From Caprimulgus europaeus (Eukaryota; Chordata; Aves; Caprimulgiformes; Caprimulgidae), in the NCBI GenBank assembly GCA_907165065.1, contig OU015524.1, positions 1,364,001-1,428,000 of the forward strand: 64,000 nucleotides of DNA, written 5' to 3'. A program made the translations under genes and the position numbers. Below are positions 45,786 through 58,640 of this stretch, in pieces. Each line of letters opens with the position of its first letter. Position 1 is the first letter of the stretch. The notes beneath the pieces were generated by a model, which searched no databases, had not been told where the DNA came from, and saw only the letters and a list, made by a program, of their open reading frames with translations.

Positions 45786-46943
45786 AAAAAGAGGCAAACC
45801 CATCTACTCTTCCAGTGTAGTGGCTGAGCTAACCAGCCTGCTTGGTTTTGGCTTAAATTTCCCACCAAGGGTTTGGGAATGAAGTGAGCGATCCGAAATC
45901 CCGAGGCAGGAGGAGCCCCGGCCCCAGCTGCTGCCGCTGCTGACGTCAATGCAAAGACCTGTGTAGGAGCTGGGTTTTATGGCTGGAATAGTCACACTGA
46001 AATCGCAGTGTGTTAAATTACGCCTGCTTGCCCTTCTAAGAGCAGGACCTGAACACGTCCGTGCCAGATATTTGCCTCTAATGACAAAATAATTGAATGT
46101 ACTCGAGGAGGAAGCGTGGCCCAGAGGCATCTTGGACAAGGACGGATTTGGATAGTTTGGCAGCGAGACTTGAAGAACAAACCCAACTGGGAATATCAGG
46201 CTATGCCTCGATGGCAAATACCCACACAGAGCTGCGAGCTGAGACCCCAGACAGAACCAGCATGGGAAAAATTCAGGTTTAAAAAAACCCCAACAACATA
46301 AAATTCAATGCCCTTGAGGTAAACCCCAAAGATGCAGCAATCCCAAAAGACAGCTACTCGAAAGAAGAGACGAGGGACAAAAGGACCCTACACAAGTTCC
46401 GCTACCTGAACTCCAGGTTCTGACTGGCCATGAAAAGCCAGCTTCAGAAGTGAGCTGCCTTGGGTTATTAAAGCACATAAAGCTCTACCTCATTGAATGT
46501 CTTTGAACTTTACTGAGTCCCACAAGCGATTCTGACCCCTTTGCCCTTTTGACAGGTAATAAAGTTTACAGCAATTCCACACCAAGCCATGCACCAGGGA
46601 GTGGTCACAGGAGCTGAAAGAGCTGGGAAGGAAAACTCAAAACAACTACTAAAAAAAGAAAAAAAGAAAAATCACTTTAATTCCAAATGCCCAGTGAAAG
46701 TCTGGTCACAGAGCGGGTAATTTGAGTTTCCTTTTTGAATTTTCAATGTCTTTTTTTTTTCCCCCAAAAATGTTTTAATCATGTTAAAATGATTAGGGGT
46801 GTAATGAAACAAAGCTGGTTGTATTTTAATTGTCAATCTCTCCCAGCATTCATTTCTCATTTATTTACCAGGTAATGGACCTCCCGGTGAATGGCTTGAG
46901 GATGGTTTTCACCCGCGTGACTCGAATACAGTTACAATTGGGG

Positions 46944-46949
46944 ACTTGC
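46944..46949 (-). other. Non-canonical GC splice donor of the MEIS1 helix-3 exon
   Basis: On the minus strand the exon ends GAGCAG and the intron begins GCAAGT. Frame and peptide leave no other choice, because the next exon begins TA and must receive a single G to make Val. The flanking match to U1 snRNA (AG|GCAAGT) is otherwise perfect, which is typical of functional GC-AG introns. Confidence 0.88.
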
Positions 46950-47008
46950 CTGCTCGATTGGACTGGTCTATCATGGGCTGAACTATTCTTCTCCTAGCAT
47001 TAATAAAC
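46950..47008 (-). CDS. MEIS1: MEIS1 exon: end of the TALE homeodomain, helix 3
   Basis: A 59-base exon follows the acceptor TTTCTTGCAG and encodes (W)FINARRRIVQPMIDQSNRA with a trailing G for the next Val codon. WFINARRR is the recognition helix of TALE homeodomains: the WF-N-R core contacts the TGACAG-type site, and the Ile after Phe (residue 50 of the homeodomain) is the TALE hallmark. The Trp is completed from the previous exon, which lies outside the window. The donor is GCAAGT rather than GTAAGT (see the separate entry). MEIS2 and MEIS3 share nearly the same helix, so paralogue assignment rests on the downstream exons. Confidence 0.95.
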
Positions 47009-47689
47009 CTGCAAGAAAAAAAAAAGAAGAGGAAAGCAAAGGGTTATGGAAGGGGACGACACCCACCCGTCCCCAAGCCCTCCCGCCCCGCCGCCGCGCT
47101 CTCCGCCGGGCTGCGCGCGGATGCAAATCCTCCCAAACCTCTGACCCCCGCGACCTCTGAGAGCATGAGCTCGGGGTTTCCGAGCTGATTTATGTTTGCC
47201 TGCTTTTTACCACCCCTGGACACTTCCATTTCATCTTTTCATAGGGGAATTAGCCGAGTTTTCAGGAAACAATACCAGCAACGCTCTTCTCAATTCAGAA
47301 CGGGGCACAAAAAAAACCCCAAACGGGTGAAGCCGGCGAGATGCTGGTGAGGGCATCTGCTACCTCCCCCTCATTAGTGCCACTGCTGCCTTATGTCCTC
47401 CCACTTCTTTTTTTTTCTTGCTTTTTTTTTTTTTTTAAATATCAAAACCTGCCCCTACCTCTTGCAAACCTAATTCCCTTTTAATGCCCGCTATTAAGAT
47501 AATGAACTGTGATGGCAGAACCCCATCAAATGAGGGAACGTCTGGAGTTTTATCACCGCCAAGTCCCACTGCTGGGGACTCCAGAGCTGTGCATTCCTCC
47601 TCGCCATTTCTTGGTGGGCTTTTTTCACCCCCCCCCCCTTCTCTCTTTATGCAAAGTCTGAGGGGTCAAGGCGAGGTCATAGCTTTACA

Positions 47690-47950
47690 GTAATTGAATT
47701 TATAATCCTGTTTTCTCCAGCTAGGCCTGACCATTTACAGCAAACATCTTGTTAAACTGTAATTACTGGACTACTGAAAATTCCCCCCGAACAATGGAAA
47801 GCAGATCTTTGGAAATTAAAAAATAAATAATAATAGAAAAAAAAGGTACAGTCATTTCTTAAAAATAGCCATCTGCAATAGTACTCCTTGTGTTTTTGTA
47901 GCTCTTTGCCTCAGTTAGTTTTGCTTAAATAAAAAATTTTATTTAAAATA
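47690..47950. promoter_or_regulatory. Candidate conserved intronic element
   Basis: AT-rich unique block with TTGAATTTATAATCC, TAAACTGTAATTACTGG and TAATTACTG homeodomain-like cores, followed by a run of AAATAAATAATAA. Texture-based call only. Confidence 0.28.
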
Positions 47951-48769
47951 ATTTGGGGTGAAACAGAAGAAGGAGAGGGATCACAAGCGCCCCGGTCTCC
48001 TCTGCGCTGAAATCAGGAGGCTCGAAACCACGGCTGGGAACCTGTCTGAAGAGCGCCAGAAGAACTTCTCTTGTGGTTTCCCTCATCAGAAATCTTAGTC
48101 AAAACCCATTTGGAAAACATCTCCACTGAGATTTAATCACAGCAAAGCCTCATCACCAGACTTTACATTCTTGAGGAGAGAGAACAAGAATAATAAAAAC
48201 GTGTATGCCACAATATTTACGGTTGAGAGAGGAAAAAGAATAATAAAAGCATGGATGCCACAGCATTTACTGGTAAAGGAAGGAGCGTGAGCGTGGGTAA
48301 AGCCATGCTGCACTTGGAAAACTCAATGGGAAGGTCCACAAAGGGCCACTTGGTGCTTGTTTTCATTGCCTTTGCTTGGGGTGCAAGAGATAAAGCTCCC
48401 TATCTCTGCCCTCCTACCGAAGAGATAAAGCCCCCAGGACCTTCCCATGGGAAGTGGCCCTGCCCACCCATTCCCCTACACCAGCAGGGTTTGGTTTGCC
48501 CTCATCAAAGACCACCACAGGGATTTTGGTCTCTTCCCACCTCCTGTTCCAAACCGACTCCCGTTACCCAGCCTCTCACAAAAACGAATCGAGCTGTTGA
48601 GTCCTAATCAAACCAGTCACGACAAAACGGGCTCCAAGGCAGCAGTTCCAGGTGGGGATCTGGGAACCTTACACCTGAACTAGGTCAAGTTTTGTCAGCA
48701 ACAGCATTGGATCAATTTTTCTACACGTTTCCAATAAAAAAACCCCCCTCAACTCCAGCAATTCGGTGT

Positions 48770-49020
48770 TGCGAATCAGTTTATCATTATCTTGTACAAA
48801 CCATGAAAATTAGAATCATGTGAGCAGAAGGTTAGACTAATTCTCCTTTCTCATTATAAGCACAGGTGTAGCACAAACACCATGTGAAATAAGCAATTAA
48901 AAAAAATCTGCTTTTTTTCCCCCATTAGCTGCCTTAGCTCCATGACCAATTAGAAAAATCGTTTAATATCTGTAATCTGCATTTGCAGAAAGCAATTTTC
49001 ACAGTAACTCTCCTAAGTCA
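48770..49020. promoter_or_regulatory. Candidate conserved intronic element
   Basis: Low-repeat AT-rich stretch with motifs TTATCATTATC, ACCAATTAG, TCTCATTATAAGC and ACAGGTGTAGC (T-box- or E-box-like). It is flanked by ordinary unique sequence and a CR1 fragment 300 bases to the right. Confidence 0.3.
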
Positions 49021-49311
49021 AACACCACCAGAAGACCCCAGTGCCCCAGGCATTTCTTGCTGTGTTTACTCTATCCTTCCAGGGTTTTGGTAGCTGTGAG
49101 ACTGGCTGGTCACCCAAACCTTCATTTGCCAAAAGCTTTTACCCCACAGAAACCCAGAGCGACACTGAGCACGCACACCCCAACTTCACAGCCTTCTCCT
49201 CCCAACTTTTACCAAGAAGGGGGGCCCAGTAATAAACCATATAGCTGGAATAATAAACTATATAGCTAGAATTTACTACTAATTATCCAAGATGTGCCTA
49301 AAATGGATAAT

Positions 49312-49382
49312 TAGTGTTGGTTTGATGGACTTGATGATCTTGGAGGTCTTTTCCAACCTTAATGCTTCTGTGATTCTCTGAT
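49312..49382 (+). mobile_element. CR1 3' end fragment
   Basis: About 70 bases: GATGATCTTGGAGGTCTTTTCC followed by AACCTTAATGCTTCTGTGATTC, a typical avian CR1 3' terminus in + orientation, antisense to MEIS1. Confidence 0.8.
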
Positions 49383-51779
49383 AAAGTAAAACACATTCTC
49401 ACCTGTCTGCCCCACGCTATCGCTTGGGGTATCTGCTTTGAGAACACTTTACACACAGGTACTTAACAGTTATCTTCTTCTTCCTACGCATTCATGTAAG
49501 CATTTGCCATAAGTAGCAATTCTGCCAAACAGCCCAGTGTTTGGATGTCTTCGGGGGGGAATTCAGACGCAAGAACATTTTCCTTCTGGGCAAAGTAATA
49601 AAATGACATTCTCGCTCCTCCCACCAGAAGTCAAACGGAGGTCAGCTCCCCATCCTTGTATCTGTTTAAATAAACTGGTCCAGCTGTTTGTTTCCAGGAT
49701 GCCCTTTAACCTTCTGTCCCATCCTCCCTGCCTTTGTAACAGAACGCTTTACTTTGCATTATAGTAGACTCCAAACCACTATGCATTAAAAAAAAAAAAA
49801 GGAAAAAAAAGAAAGTATTCACTTTCAAGTTTCTCCCTGCATCCCAAACCTGGAATTCGTAAGAACCCATCAGATTAAAACTATTAATGTGGCTTGCCTT
49901 GAGAGAGCACAATGCAGTGCTGTGAGGTTTATAAATCACATCTGAGAACTCTCTGCAAGCGAAATTGCGAATTAGCTGCTGCTGCAGAAATGTACAGGCA
50001 TGGGGATCATTCCTCATCCTCCCTAGTTTCTTCTTTGATAGAAAGGCCAAGATCTTTTGATCACTCTTTGAATTTCCAAAACCCCAGGCTGACCAACACC
50101 AGTAAAAAATGATGGAACAGAGAAGCTAAGGGGAAAAATCTCACTGCCCCACTTCCCCTATGTGCACATTCACCTATCTTAAGAGAAAGAAACCCTAAAT
50201 CACTCTTAATTTCTGAAAGTTTAGAGGAATCAGGACCTAAAAAAGGTATTTGCCTATTAAGTGCTACTGAAATGCAGCACTGTCAAAATCAGACTCAGCA
50301 CAAAACTTGAGTTAATGGTTAGTACAGCTGCATAACCTTACTCATGTGAGTAAAGACCCACACAGACTCCAGGACTTGCACAAAGTATTTTTCCCTGTAT
50401 CAGTGCCTGATGCATTGGTACCTTTGCTCCAATGTGGAAGGGTTTTTGGCTTTGTTTGGGTATTTTTCTCCTCAAAGAGCAGTGTCCCAAACAACATGAG
50501 ACCCCTCAGAATGCTCTGTGTTGCTTTTTTTAATCTTTTTTTTTTCTTTTTCTTTTTTTTTTTCCCCCACAAAGGAAGGATCTGGCACGCAGGAAGCAGT
50601 TGGGCAAATACAAAAGTTTAAAGTATTTATTATTTTTTTCAAGTTAACTTTTCCTTACCCTTCTGAATACATGAGATTGTGCTTTCCACCGTGTCCCCAA
50701 AAGCAAGACAACCTCATCTACCCCACCTGTGGAATCCCAGAGAGGAGGAGGAAGCCCTCTTTGCTCCAATTTGCATTTTACTAGGATGTTTTCTCTTAGG
50801 CTCCTTGCCCCGGGTCTGTCTCCAGAGGTCACTGGCCATCTCCCCGGGTGGTGCCTCGCTGGTCCCAGGGGTGAGATCCAGCCCCGGCCCCGGGGACGCA
50901 GCATCTGCCCCTGCACTCTGACCTTCAGCTCGGCCGCCCTCCCTGCCATGCACCAGTTTTGTTTCTTCTCAGCGAGAGGCAGCATGGCTGGTGATGACAA
51001 AAGACTTATTTTAGTTGGAAATTGGCTACAATAATAGCAGCCAGAAAGCAAGGATTTGCAGAGGGTCACCAAACCCTCGGGAAGGCACCGTTGGCCCGGG
51101 CTCAGGTTACAGCCCGAGTGACATTTTCCACACAGATCTGGTCTTTCTCCCTTCCCCTTGTACTGCACTTCTGTTGAGTGAATAAAACAAGACCTTCCTC
51201 TGCTGTCACAAATTTCCAAAGTCACCTTTGCTCAAGAATCGACAAAAGGATCGTGGGGACTTCCAAGCTGCAGTCTTGGAATTAGATTTTCCAGGAGCAG
51301 CTGTCTGAAAGGAGATGCTGAGACTTAGCAATATATTGAATTTTTCTCTCCCTCCAGCCCTCCCGAATGAGGAGGGTTTCACACCATCACTACCTTGTGA
51401 TACCTGGGAGTCGCAGGCTGCTCCCTCTCAGTATGATCCCAAAGTGCTGCACGCCACAAGCCTGTGTATCACCAGCAGTGCCAAGAAACTCCCCCAAATC
51501 TCTCTGCCTCATTTTCCCCTTGAGCTCCTCCTAGCAAACCAGGCGTAAGGACGATGAGAAAGCCCACACTACCTACAAATCCCAGTGCTAAAACATCTCT
51601 TGCTCTGGAAAAATAGTGTATCCCTCTTGACAACAAACAAATCATCTTCTTTATAACAGATGCCAAAGTAACCAGAGCCCTTCAAACTGGCAAATCATTC
51701 GCTTGTAAAGGCAGCTGCGCTCGTCTCTGCGTACGGGGACCCTTCACTTCCACAGCAGCGAAACAACCTTCTCTATTCA

Positions 51780-52150
51780 GCACTTAATTCCTCAACGCTT
51801 AACAGGTTTATCTCTAATAAAAACAATTTAAATGGAAAGTGTGCTATAAACCGGGATTATTACACTTCAGTAACTGCTTTATTCCTTATTTTAACATATT
51901 TTCATTTTTTTTTCCCTGTGTATTTGTTTTCCAGAGCTTTTTAGAGGAGCCAGTTAAAGAAAAGAAAAAACCAACCCATAGAAATTATTTCACCGACTAC
52001 TTTCAAACGTGCTAAAAACAGACTTAAAAATAGCAAGCTCCCTCTGTAATTAGGAACAGAAAAAATAACTGCAGACTTTTGAATGGTAATCACATCTCCC
52101 CATCCTGAAAATGAGAAATAAACGTTAAAAGGGTGCTTACTGCCGTTATT
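51780..52150. promoter_or_regulatory. Candidate conserved intronic element
   Basis: AT-rich, non-repetitive block with GGTTTATCTCTAAT, AACAATTTAAATGG and GATTATTACACTTC. No transposon similarity is apparent. Confidence 0.25.
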
Positions 52151-52589
52151 AGAAAGTTCTGATCCTGAAGTCAGTTAGTGAGCTTAATGACCCGTAACTA
52201 CCAGTCATTTGCAACCCAGGCTCTCTGTGCTCCCTTTATTTGTAAAGAAAAAAAACCAAAAAAATCCAAGAAGCTCCAGAAACTTTGTTCAATGTAAAGT
52301 CAAACCTTATGAAGTCATGTTTGGCAACTTGTCTTGGTTTCTCCTCCTCCGAACCGAAGACAGTTCAGGACTGCAATACATCACTCACAACACTAAATGG
52401 AGGTAGGGAGGGAAGAGAGCACACAGGCTGCTAACCGCCCACTCCACACACGTAATATTGGGATATGCTCCAAACGCAGCGGGTCCCTCCACCAGGAGCA
52501 CGGGGAAGGTCTCCTGAAAGCTCTCCTCTCCTCTCTTACCAGCAGCACCAGCACCAGGGGCTGTCTATAGGGCTGGGGGTGTCGCAAGA

Positions 52590-52760
52590 CAATACCGAAG
52601 AGTGAATAAATAAAATACTATGCAAAAACTAGTGATGAAAAACCACTAATTAGCTGACAAATTTGATGTAAAGCACTAATGAAAGCCATGTGCGGTTCTG
52701 CAATTTAGTTTTAAAAATAGCTTCTGACTTCAAGCATTACTATGTGACCCCACCGACGGA
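52590..52760. promoter_or_regulatory. Candidate conserved intronic element with TAATTAGCTGACAA
   Basis: Contains CACTAATTAGCTGACAAATT, where a homeodomain core (TAATTA) adjoins a TGACA MEIS-type half-site, plus GATGTAAAGCACTAATG. Texture- and motif-based call. Confidence 0.32.
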
Positions 52761-53335
52761 TTCATGTTGTGCATTCAGAAAAGTTGCTTTAAAGCAGGAG
52801 AGTGCTATTGAATCTCTGGCAAGCCAACCCTGCTAATGCAGCGAGCACATCGAGTGCAAAAATAGCAAGCAGAGATTCGGGGTCGGGTGTGTGCTCCTTG
52901 CCAGAGAGCCGGCCATGCCCTACATTCGGCTGCCCCAACACGCGCCAGCTCTACCTCTGGCCACCTCCCACGCTTTGGGCCATCTCCCAAGCCCTTGATC
53001 CCCGTGTCCTCTCTCGTTCCATACCATGCTTTCTTCTCAAATCACCCCAGGACACATCCTGCCTGCAAATAACCAGACTGGATTTGGGGTAGCGCTCTGC
53101 CACCAGCCCCATGGGACACCACGCAGCCACGGTGACCACCTTGGGGTGGCAGTGAGCCCGGTGGTGACTTGTGTGCCAGGCACAGAAGGGATGGCTGATG
53201 GCTTTCCATTGAGGCAGGAGCCACCAGCTCCTGGCCCTGCTCTTCCCTCGGCCCAAACACTCCCACAGCCCCATCTCTGTGCAGGGCTCAAGGCTGGTGG
53301 CTGCTCGATGGGTCTTTCTAGAAGAAAGTTGGGCA

Positions 53336-53565
53336 GGAATCCCAGAATCACAGCACTGCCTGGATTGGAAAAGCCCTTTAAGCTCATTGAGTCCAATCAT
53401 GAACCCAACACTGACAAGTCCCTGACTGACCCATGTCCCTCAGCACTGTGTCTACACGACTCTTCAGTCCCTCCAGGGATGAGGACTCCACCACTGCCTT
53501 GGCCAACCCCTTCCAATGCCTGATAAGAAACACTTTCCGCGTCCTGCAAAACGTTCTCTGTTCCC
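53336..53565 (-). mobile_element. CR1 LINE fragment (older subfamily), sense to MEIS1
   Basis: The minus strand ends in a CR1-type tail (GTGATTCTGGGATTC). The preceding part reads HWKGLAKAVVESSSLEGLKSRVDT-like residues, matching the CR1 ORF2 C-terminus (W-L-P-VVESPSLE-FKSRLD). Homology may extend weakly to about 53790. It resembles the copy at 63128 more than the other copies. Confidence 0.82.
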
Positions 53566-56500
53566 CAGCAGGATGGAGCTGAAGCCTGTTTGTATTTATT
53601 TGGTTCGTTCTAAATGAAAAACGAGGGAGGGACTCGCTAGGGAGGAGTGAAGAGCCAACACTCTCGGGGAAGGGCTCCCTGGAGATGCTCCTCCCTGCTC
53701 TGCCCATCTCCAGTGCCCTCCCACATCGCAGCCCAGCTGCTGTTGGCCTTTCTGGTACGCTCTCCTCCTTCTCCTCCCCTCCCATCCACAAATCCCACTT
53801 AAAAATTTTTTTTAAAAATAATAAAAAAGCTCAGCCAACATGGAAAAGTTTCCAATGAAAATCCAGGTCCGGGACCCGGCTGATGCCAGGGAGCCGGAGC
53901 GGAGGCCGTGCTGCAGGGGAGGGCTCGCGTCAACCTCATTCCCTGACACCGCAATTCCCCCGGGGTGCAAAGCAGATGTAAACTCGCCCTCGGCAGCCAG
54001 ATGATGTAAGGGGAAATCTTTACACGGCAGAGCGCCAGCGGAGCTGACCTCCTGTCTCTTCCCTGCTCCCAAATCCCAGCGCAGCTGTACTCGCTGATCT
54101 CCGTGTGCCACAATTAGCCTTTAAGGAATACGGCCAGGATTCATCGAGTAGAGCAGTGCTAGGGCTGCTCTAACTCGTGCCCGGGACAGCACCGGACCCC
54201 ACACAGACCCCACAACTAAATCTTGCCTCCCACAAAAACGTTCTCCCTGCCCAAGGACTGATGCTGCCTGGTTGCTGTTCCACTGCCGACTCGGAGAGGA
54301 TTCATCTCGGCACCACACAGTGCTGAGATCGAGATGTGCCTCAACGTGCAGACGATGCCACAAACCCCAGGACCTCCCAAACACTCGTGGCAAGAGATGT
54401 GCAGCCCAGACTGTGATGTACACCTCCCAGATCAGGGTCTGAAGGGAGTCTGAACCTCAACTTTCCATCTGAACCTTCAGGAGAGCATGTCTGGACTCCA
54501 TCACTCCAGTCCTGGTTTGGTGCATGCCATCAGTGCCAGCCAGCAGCTTGGCTCCAGGAGATCACTTCAAACCAACAAGCCAAGTCCCGCTCGATAACAG
54601 GGATCATGGGAGAGAACGGAGAGCAAACCACTTGCTATTTCTTTCAGCAATTTCCTTGTCCTCTGTTGATTCAGTATAAACTCTTTTTCAAGTGACACGG
54701 TGTTTGTGAGAGGTGCCTGCATGATCTCCAAGCTTTCTTCTGCCACACAAGTGGTCTAAACACAAGGGATCTCCCTTGAGGTCCAAGGATTTTTCCATAC
54801 ATCAAGTTGGAAGCCTCATCCAAACAGCTTTTTCCCTGCTCGCTTCTACCCATAACACATATGGCATGGGAGCTGGAAGCTGTGCCTGGTCCTCCAGCCC
54901 AAGTGAAAGCCAAGAGGCTGCTCCCACATCTGCTGCGGGTTTAAGTGTGTTCTTGCTCACTGAAGGACCTGAGAAATGCTCTGTCCACACTCCTGGACAG
55001 ACCTCTGCACCCTCCTCCCCCCCCAGAAGGCCACTTAAGGAGTATGGATAGAGTAACTCCATACCCTGTCACCCCACAGCAGCTCCTCCAGCCTGCGCAA
55101 CGAGGAGAAGCAAACCCAGGGTGGCTGAACCAAAAGCTCTGACATGTGTCTTTGGGGGAAAACACCCCCAGAGACCCCAAAGAGAAAATGTAATGAACCC
55201 CTATGTGGGACCCACGAGTCGCAGGTGAACCGGGCTTTGGCATCGCTCTGGTCCATACCCCCAGACATGGGCTTGGGGTGGAGGAGGGAAGCCCTGATTC
55301 CTGTGGTTGCATCCTCCCCACCACTACCAAGACAACAAACACGAGCACGTTGGTGTATCTCTGTGATGTGGGCACCTGCAAAACTGGTTTGAAATTATCT
55401 CTTTTTTTTTTTTCCCCAGAAACCACAAGAGATACAACTCTGAGTCACAGCCAACCTGAAAAACCACCCCACGCTCCTGGACAAATTCCCCCCCCCAAGA
55501 CACTCTACTTCAAAACATTGTTTTCTAACCACTACTAATAACCTACTTTGTAATTGACTTTATCTAAACATAATTTCCCATTAAGTGAAGTAATTCATTT
55601 TGCTTATAATCCTCCTCCTGACGGTGTTTTATTCAGGGCAGGAGAAAAGACATCGTCAGAAAACGCCGCATATAAAACACACACGGGGAGGTCAGAGGAA
55701 CAGCAAAGAACTGGTGAGAGCAGAGGATGTAGAAAGCTCAGGGATCAGCCCCCCAGATGGTGTAAACCACCTTTATAACCAGGTGAGAAGCTGGACATCC
55801 CTGGGATAAATGTGGATTAAAAAGGAGCGGTTGCTATTGTGCTTTATCATTAGCCAAAAAAGCCACGAGGACAACAGCGCCCGGGCAGGGAAAGAAATAA
55901 TAACCCGTGGAAGTGTGACATGACCTAGATTTCGCTGAAGAACCACGGAAGTAATATTTATTTTTTTTTCAGCAGCATCTGCTGCCGTTTCTTTGCTTTT
56001 TTAGAAGTAAAAGAAAAGGCAGGAGCCTCGTTAGCGCTAAGCGGGGCCGGCCAGCCATGCAGCATTTACACCCAAACCGTTCCAGGGCAGGCAGGGCAAC
56101 ACGCACGTCCTCGCCCTGCGCCTCCGGCTGTCTTTCATTTTTGAGAAGAGAAAATTGTTTTAGCCAGGAAGGAGGCAACATTTGCCCCATTTTTCCTATT
56201 CCAGGCTGACTTTTTAAGCAGACAGTTTGTTTTATGCAGGTGCAGCCTGGAGCTAGTGCCTGATGTAAGCGCGAGAGAGGGTCTCTGAGGGCACCTTGCT
56301 CCGCGTGTTGGGGTTTCAGCTCGTGACGGTTAATTGCTCTACACCAATCTCAGCAACTGTTGACACAAAATAGGTGGAGATCAGGTCTGTGCAAGCACAA
56401 AATACCAGAAAGGCAAACTATATGTAAACACACTTCAGATAGCTATGACAAGAATAGACCAAAACCTGACTTGCAAAGCAATCACAAACCATTACTCTCC

Positions 56501-57593
56501 CCTTCTTTCTTTTTTTTTTAATATATTGAGGGCTTATATATTTTTTTTTTATTTATTTTAATATATCAGGGATATTTTTCCTGACAGAAGCATCTCTTGC
56601 ACTAAAGAGAAACCAAGCCCTGAGAATTATATTTACAGAAGACGGTGCAGAGCCCTCCCCTTGCTCACAACACATTTCCACAATACAACAGTGTCCTGGA
56701 TGGGGTTTGGTTTTTTTAGAGCCAAACTCTTCTTTTGAGACAATGCACACTTGAATCTCAGTCTTTTTAAACCAGAAGTAGTAACCAAAGCCTTCTGACC
56801 CCTACCCTGATCCCACAGAGCACAGCTAGGGCAGGAGCAGAGAAAAGAGCAAGTGGCAAATGGTGCTGTTTCATCTTATTTCCCTGACACCTGACAGTGC
56901 ATTCATTACAGAATATTAACACACCAACTAAAAATAAAGTTTGTCAGGTCCCAAACCACCCTAGAAGAGGATGGAAGGCCCAAGGGAAAACAGGATTTTT
57001 TTTTGGGGGGGGCTGCCCATTAACTTCTCAAATGCCAAGCACCTTTTGTTAGTCAAGACTATGGGCAGGTAAAGCCCGTTGGCACCGTACGATGCTCTGC
57101 GGTGCGGCCCGACCTTTCTCCCTCTCAAAAAAGCATCTGTGTGACTAAAATAACACCAGCTATTTTATGTGCTTAATGCTCAGGGTGCTGCTAATTAATC
57201 TGTTAGTTTGGGCAAAACGATTCCAACGTTTGCTTTTGAAATAAACAGTGTTTCCCCTGCTGGCCTTGCCCAGCCTGAATGCAGGGGATGTCGGAGCAGT
57301 GGTGCTCCTGGGCGTGGTGACCACTGTTTCAGGGCAGTCTGGGGCACATGGAGACTGCCAAGGTCTATCATCTCTCCAATGAACCCCCTTCCTCTGCTCC
57401 ACCTGAAATCCCAGAGCTCAAGGGGAGCATTTCCCCAAAAATCCTCTTTATCCATCTCCTCCAAGCATCTCCCTCCTTTGGAAAAACACTCGTGTCTCTT
57501 GCCAAAACTGTATCCCGCGTGCCGAAACCAAATCCCGCACGTTTAAACCACCACACTCTATTTTTAAATGGCTTTACTGAACTGAAAAAAATA

Positions 57594-57694
57594 TAAAATA
57601 AAATAAAATAAAATAAAATAAAATAAAATAAAATAAAATAAAATAAAATAAAATAAAATAAAATAAAATAAAATAAAATAAAATAAAATAAAAT
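57594..57694. repeat. (TAAAA)n pentanucleotide microsatellite
   Basis: About 20 uninterrupted TAAAA units. The right edge breaks to ATATAAAATATTCC. No retroelement body is seen on either side, so it is not obviously a LINE tail. Confidence 0.95.
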
Positions 57695-57819
57695 ATAAAA
57701 TATTCCAGCCTAAAACCTGGTGATCCAACAGCACCTGATGGCTCTAAATTCACAACTCTTCCCCCTGCAAGCTATTTGCTCAGCTTTTCTAATAATACCT
57801 TGCCTGCCTGGCAGCTCTC

Positions 57820-58060
57820 CAGGGCTGTCGAAGGCAATATGCAAGCTAAACAGGTTTTTTTTGTTTTTTTTCTGATTTCAATATTTTCTTATGAGTAACT
57901 ATACAGGACTTTACCTAGTGAGCATTCCTGATTGCTGTAATTTAAGAACAGAGAAATAGACTACAGATGTAATATTATTATTACAATTGGCATTCAAGGT
58001 GAAAGGCATAACAATTAGCTAAGACTTAGTGAAAACAGAAATGTAAAAATCCGCTTGAAG
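57820..58060. promoter_or_regulatory. Candidate conserved intronic element
   Basis: Repeat-free AT-rich sequence with ATTACAATTGGCATTC, ATAACAATTAGC (SOX/homeodomain-like) and GCTGTAATTTAAG. The T-run at 57856-57872 is unlikely to be part of any constrained core. Confidence 0.3.
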
Positions 58061-58379
58061 AGCCCGGCACACGGTATGTTTAGAACAGCCAATTTACTGC
58101 ACAGATTTCCAACTGCTCAAACACTGCAACAATTCACCCAGCAAGATCCTTTCTGTAATGGTTTGCTTGGGGGTTTGTGGGGTTTTTTTTGGGGGGGCAC
58201 GATTTTCACGCTGCAAATACCTACTGTCTTATTTTACTCTGCAATAACAACGCGCACTCGTCAAACCTGCGCCGTACATTCTTTCTTACTTCTGTTTTTC
58301 CTGCTCTCACATGCATTCCCATTAACAGAACAGTGTTTAAGTAACATCTGTATCTGTGCTCTTGAATCACACAAGGAAG

Positions 58380-58640
58380 AAAAGTAAATAGTTTCCAAAA
58401 TCTGACGGTTAAGTTTGTATTGCTGAAGTTGAGAGGATAATTTGTGAATGTTTTAACATTTACAAGTAAATAAGTACTTGTATTTACTGTATCTGATTAC
58501 CGAGAAAAGTATTTGTTATGTTCTTACACAGATTCAAATTGCATCTTGACCTTTTCTCGTTTAATCTGTTTACTGCAACAAAAGCGGTAATAGATACATC
58601 TGAAAACAAGCAAATATTTTACTCGCTGAGGACTAAAAAT
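58380..58640. promoter_or_regulatory. Candidate conserved intronic element
   Basis: Unique AT-rich DNA with AAGTAAATAAGTACTTG, GTTTAATCTG and GCGGTAATAGATAC motifs. Weak, texture-based call. Confidence 0.25.

Larger units (their letters stand above)
45089..46949 (-). other. MEIS1 intron between helix-3 exon and linker exon
   Basis: About 1.86 kb GC-AG intron. The right-hand 1.1 kb (45790-46949) is unique sequence with no gene; the left part is a CR1 copy. A TTTGACAGGTAAT stretch near 46545-46560 contains a TGACAG MEIS-type core. Confidence 0.8.

Noticed and set aside
50650..50668. Peptide FPYPSEY on the + strand, reminiscent of the HPYPSE motif of TALE homeodomains
   Set aside because: It is on the strand opposite to MEIS1, the surrounding residues do not match a homeodomain, and no splice sites frame it. 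Chance match.
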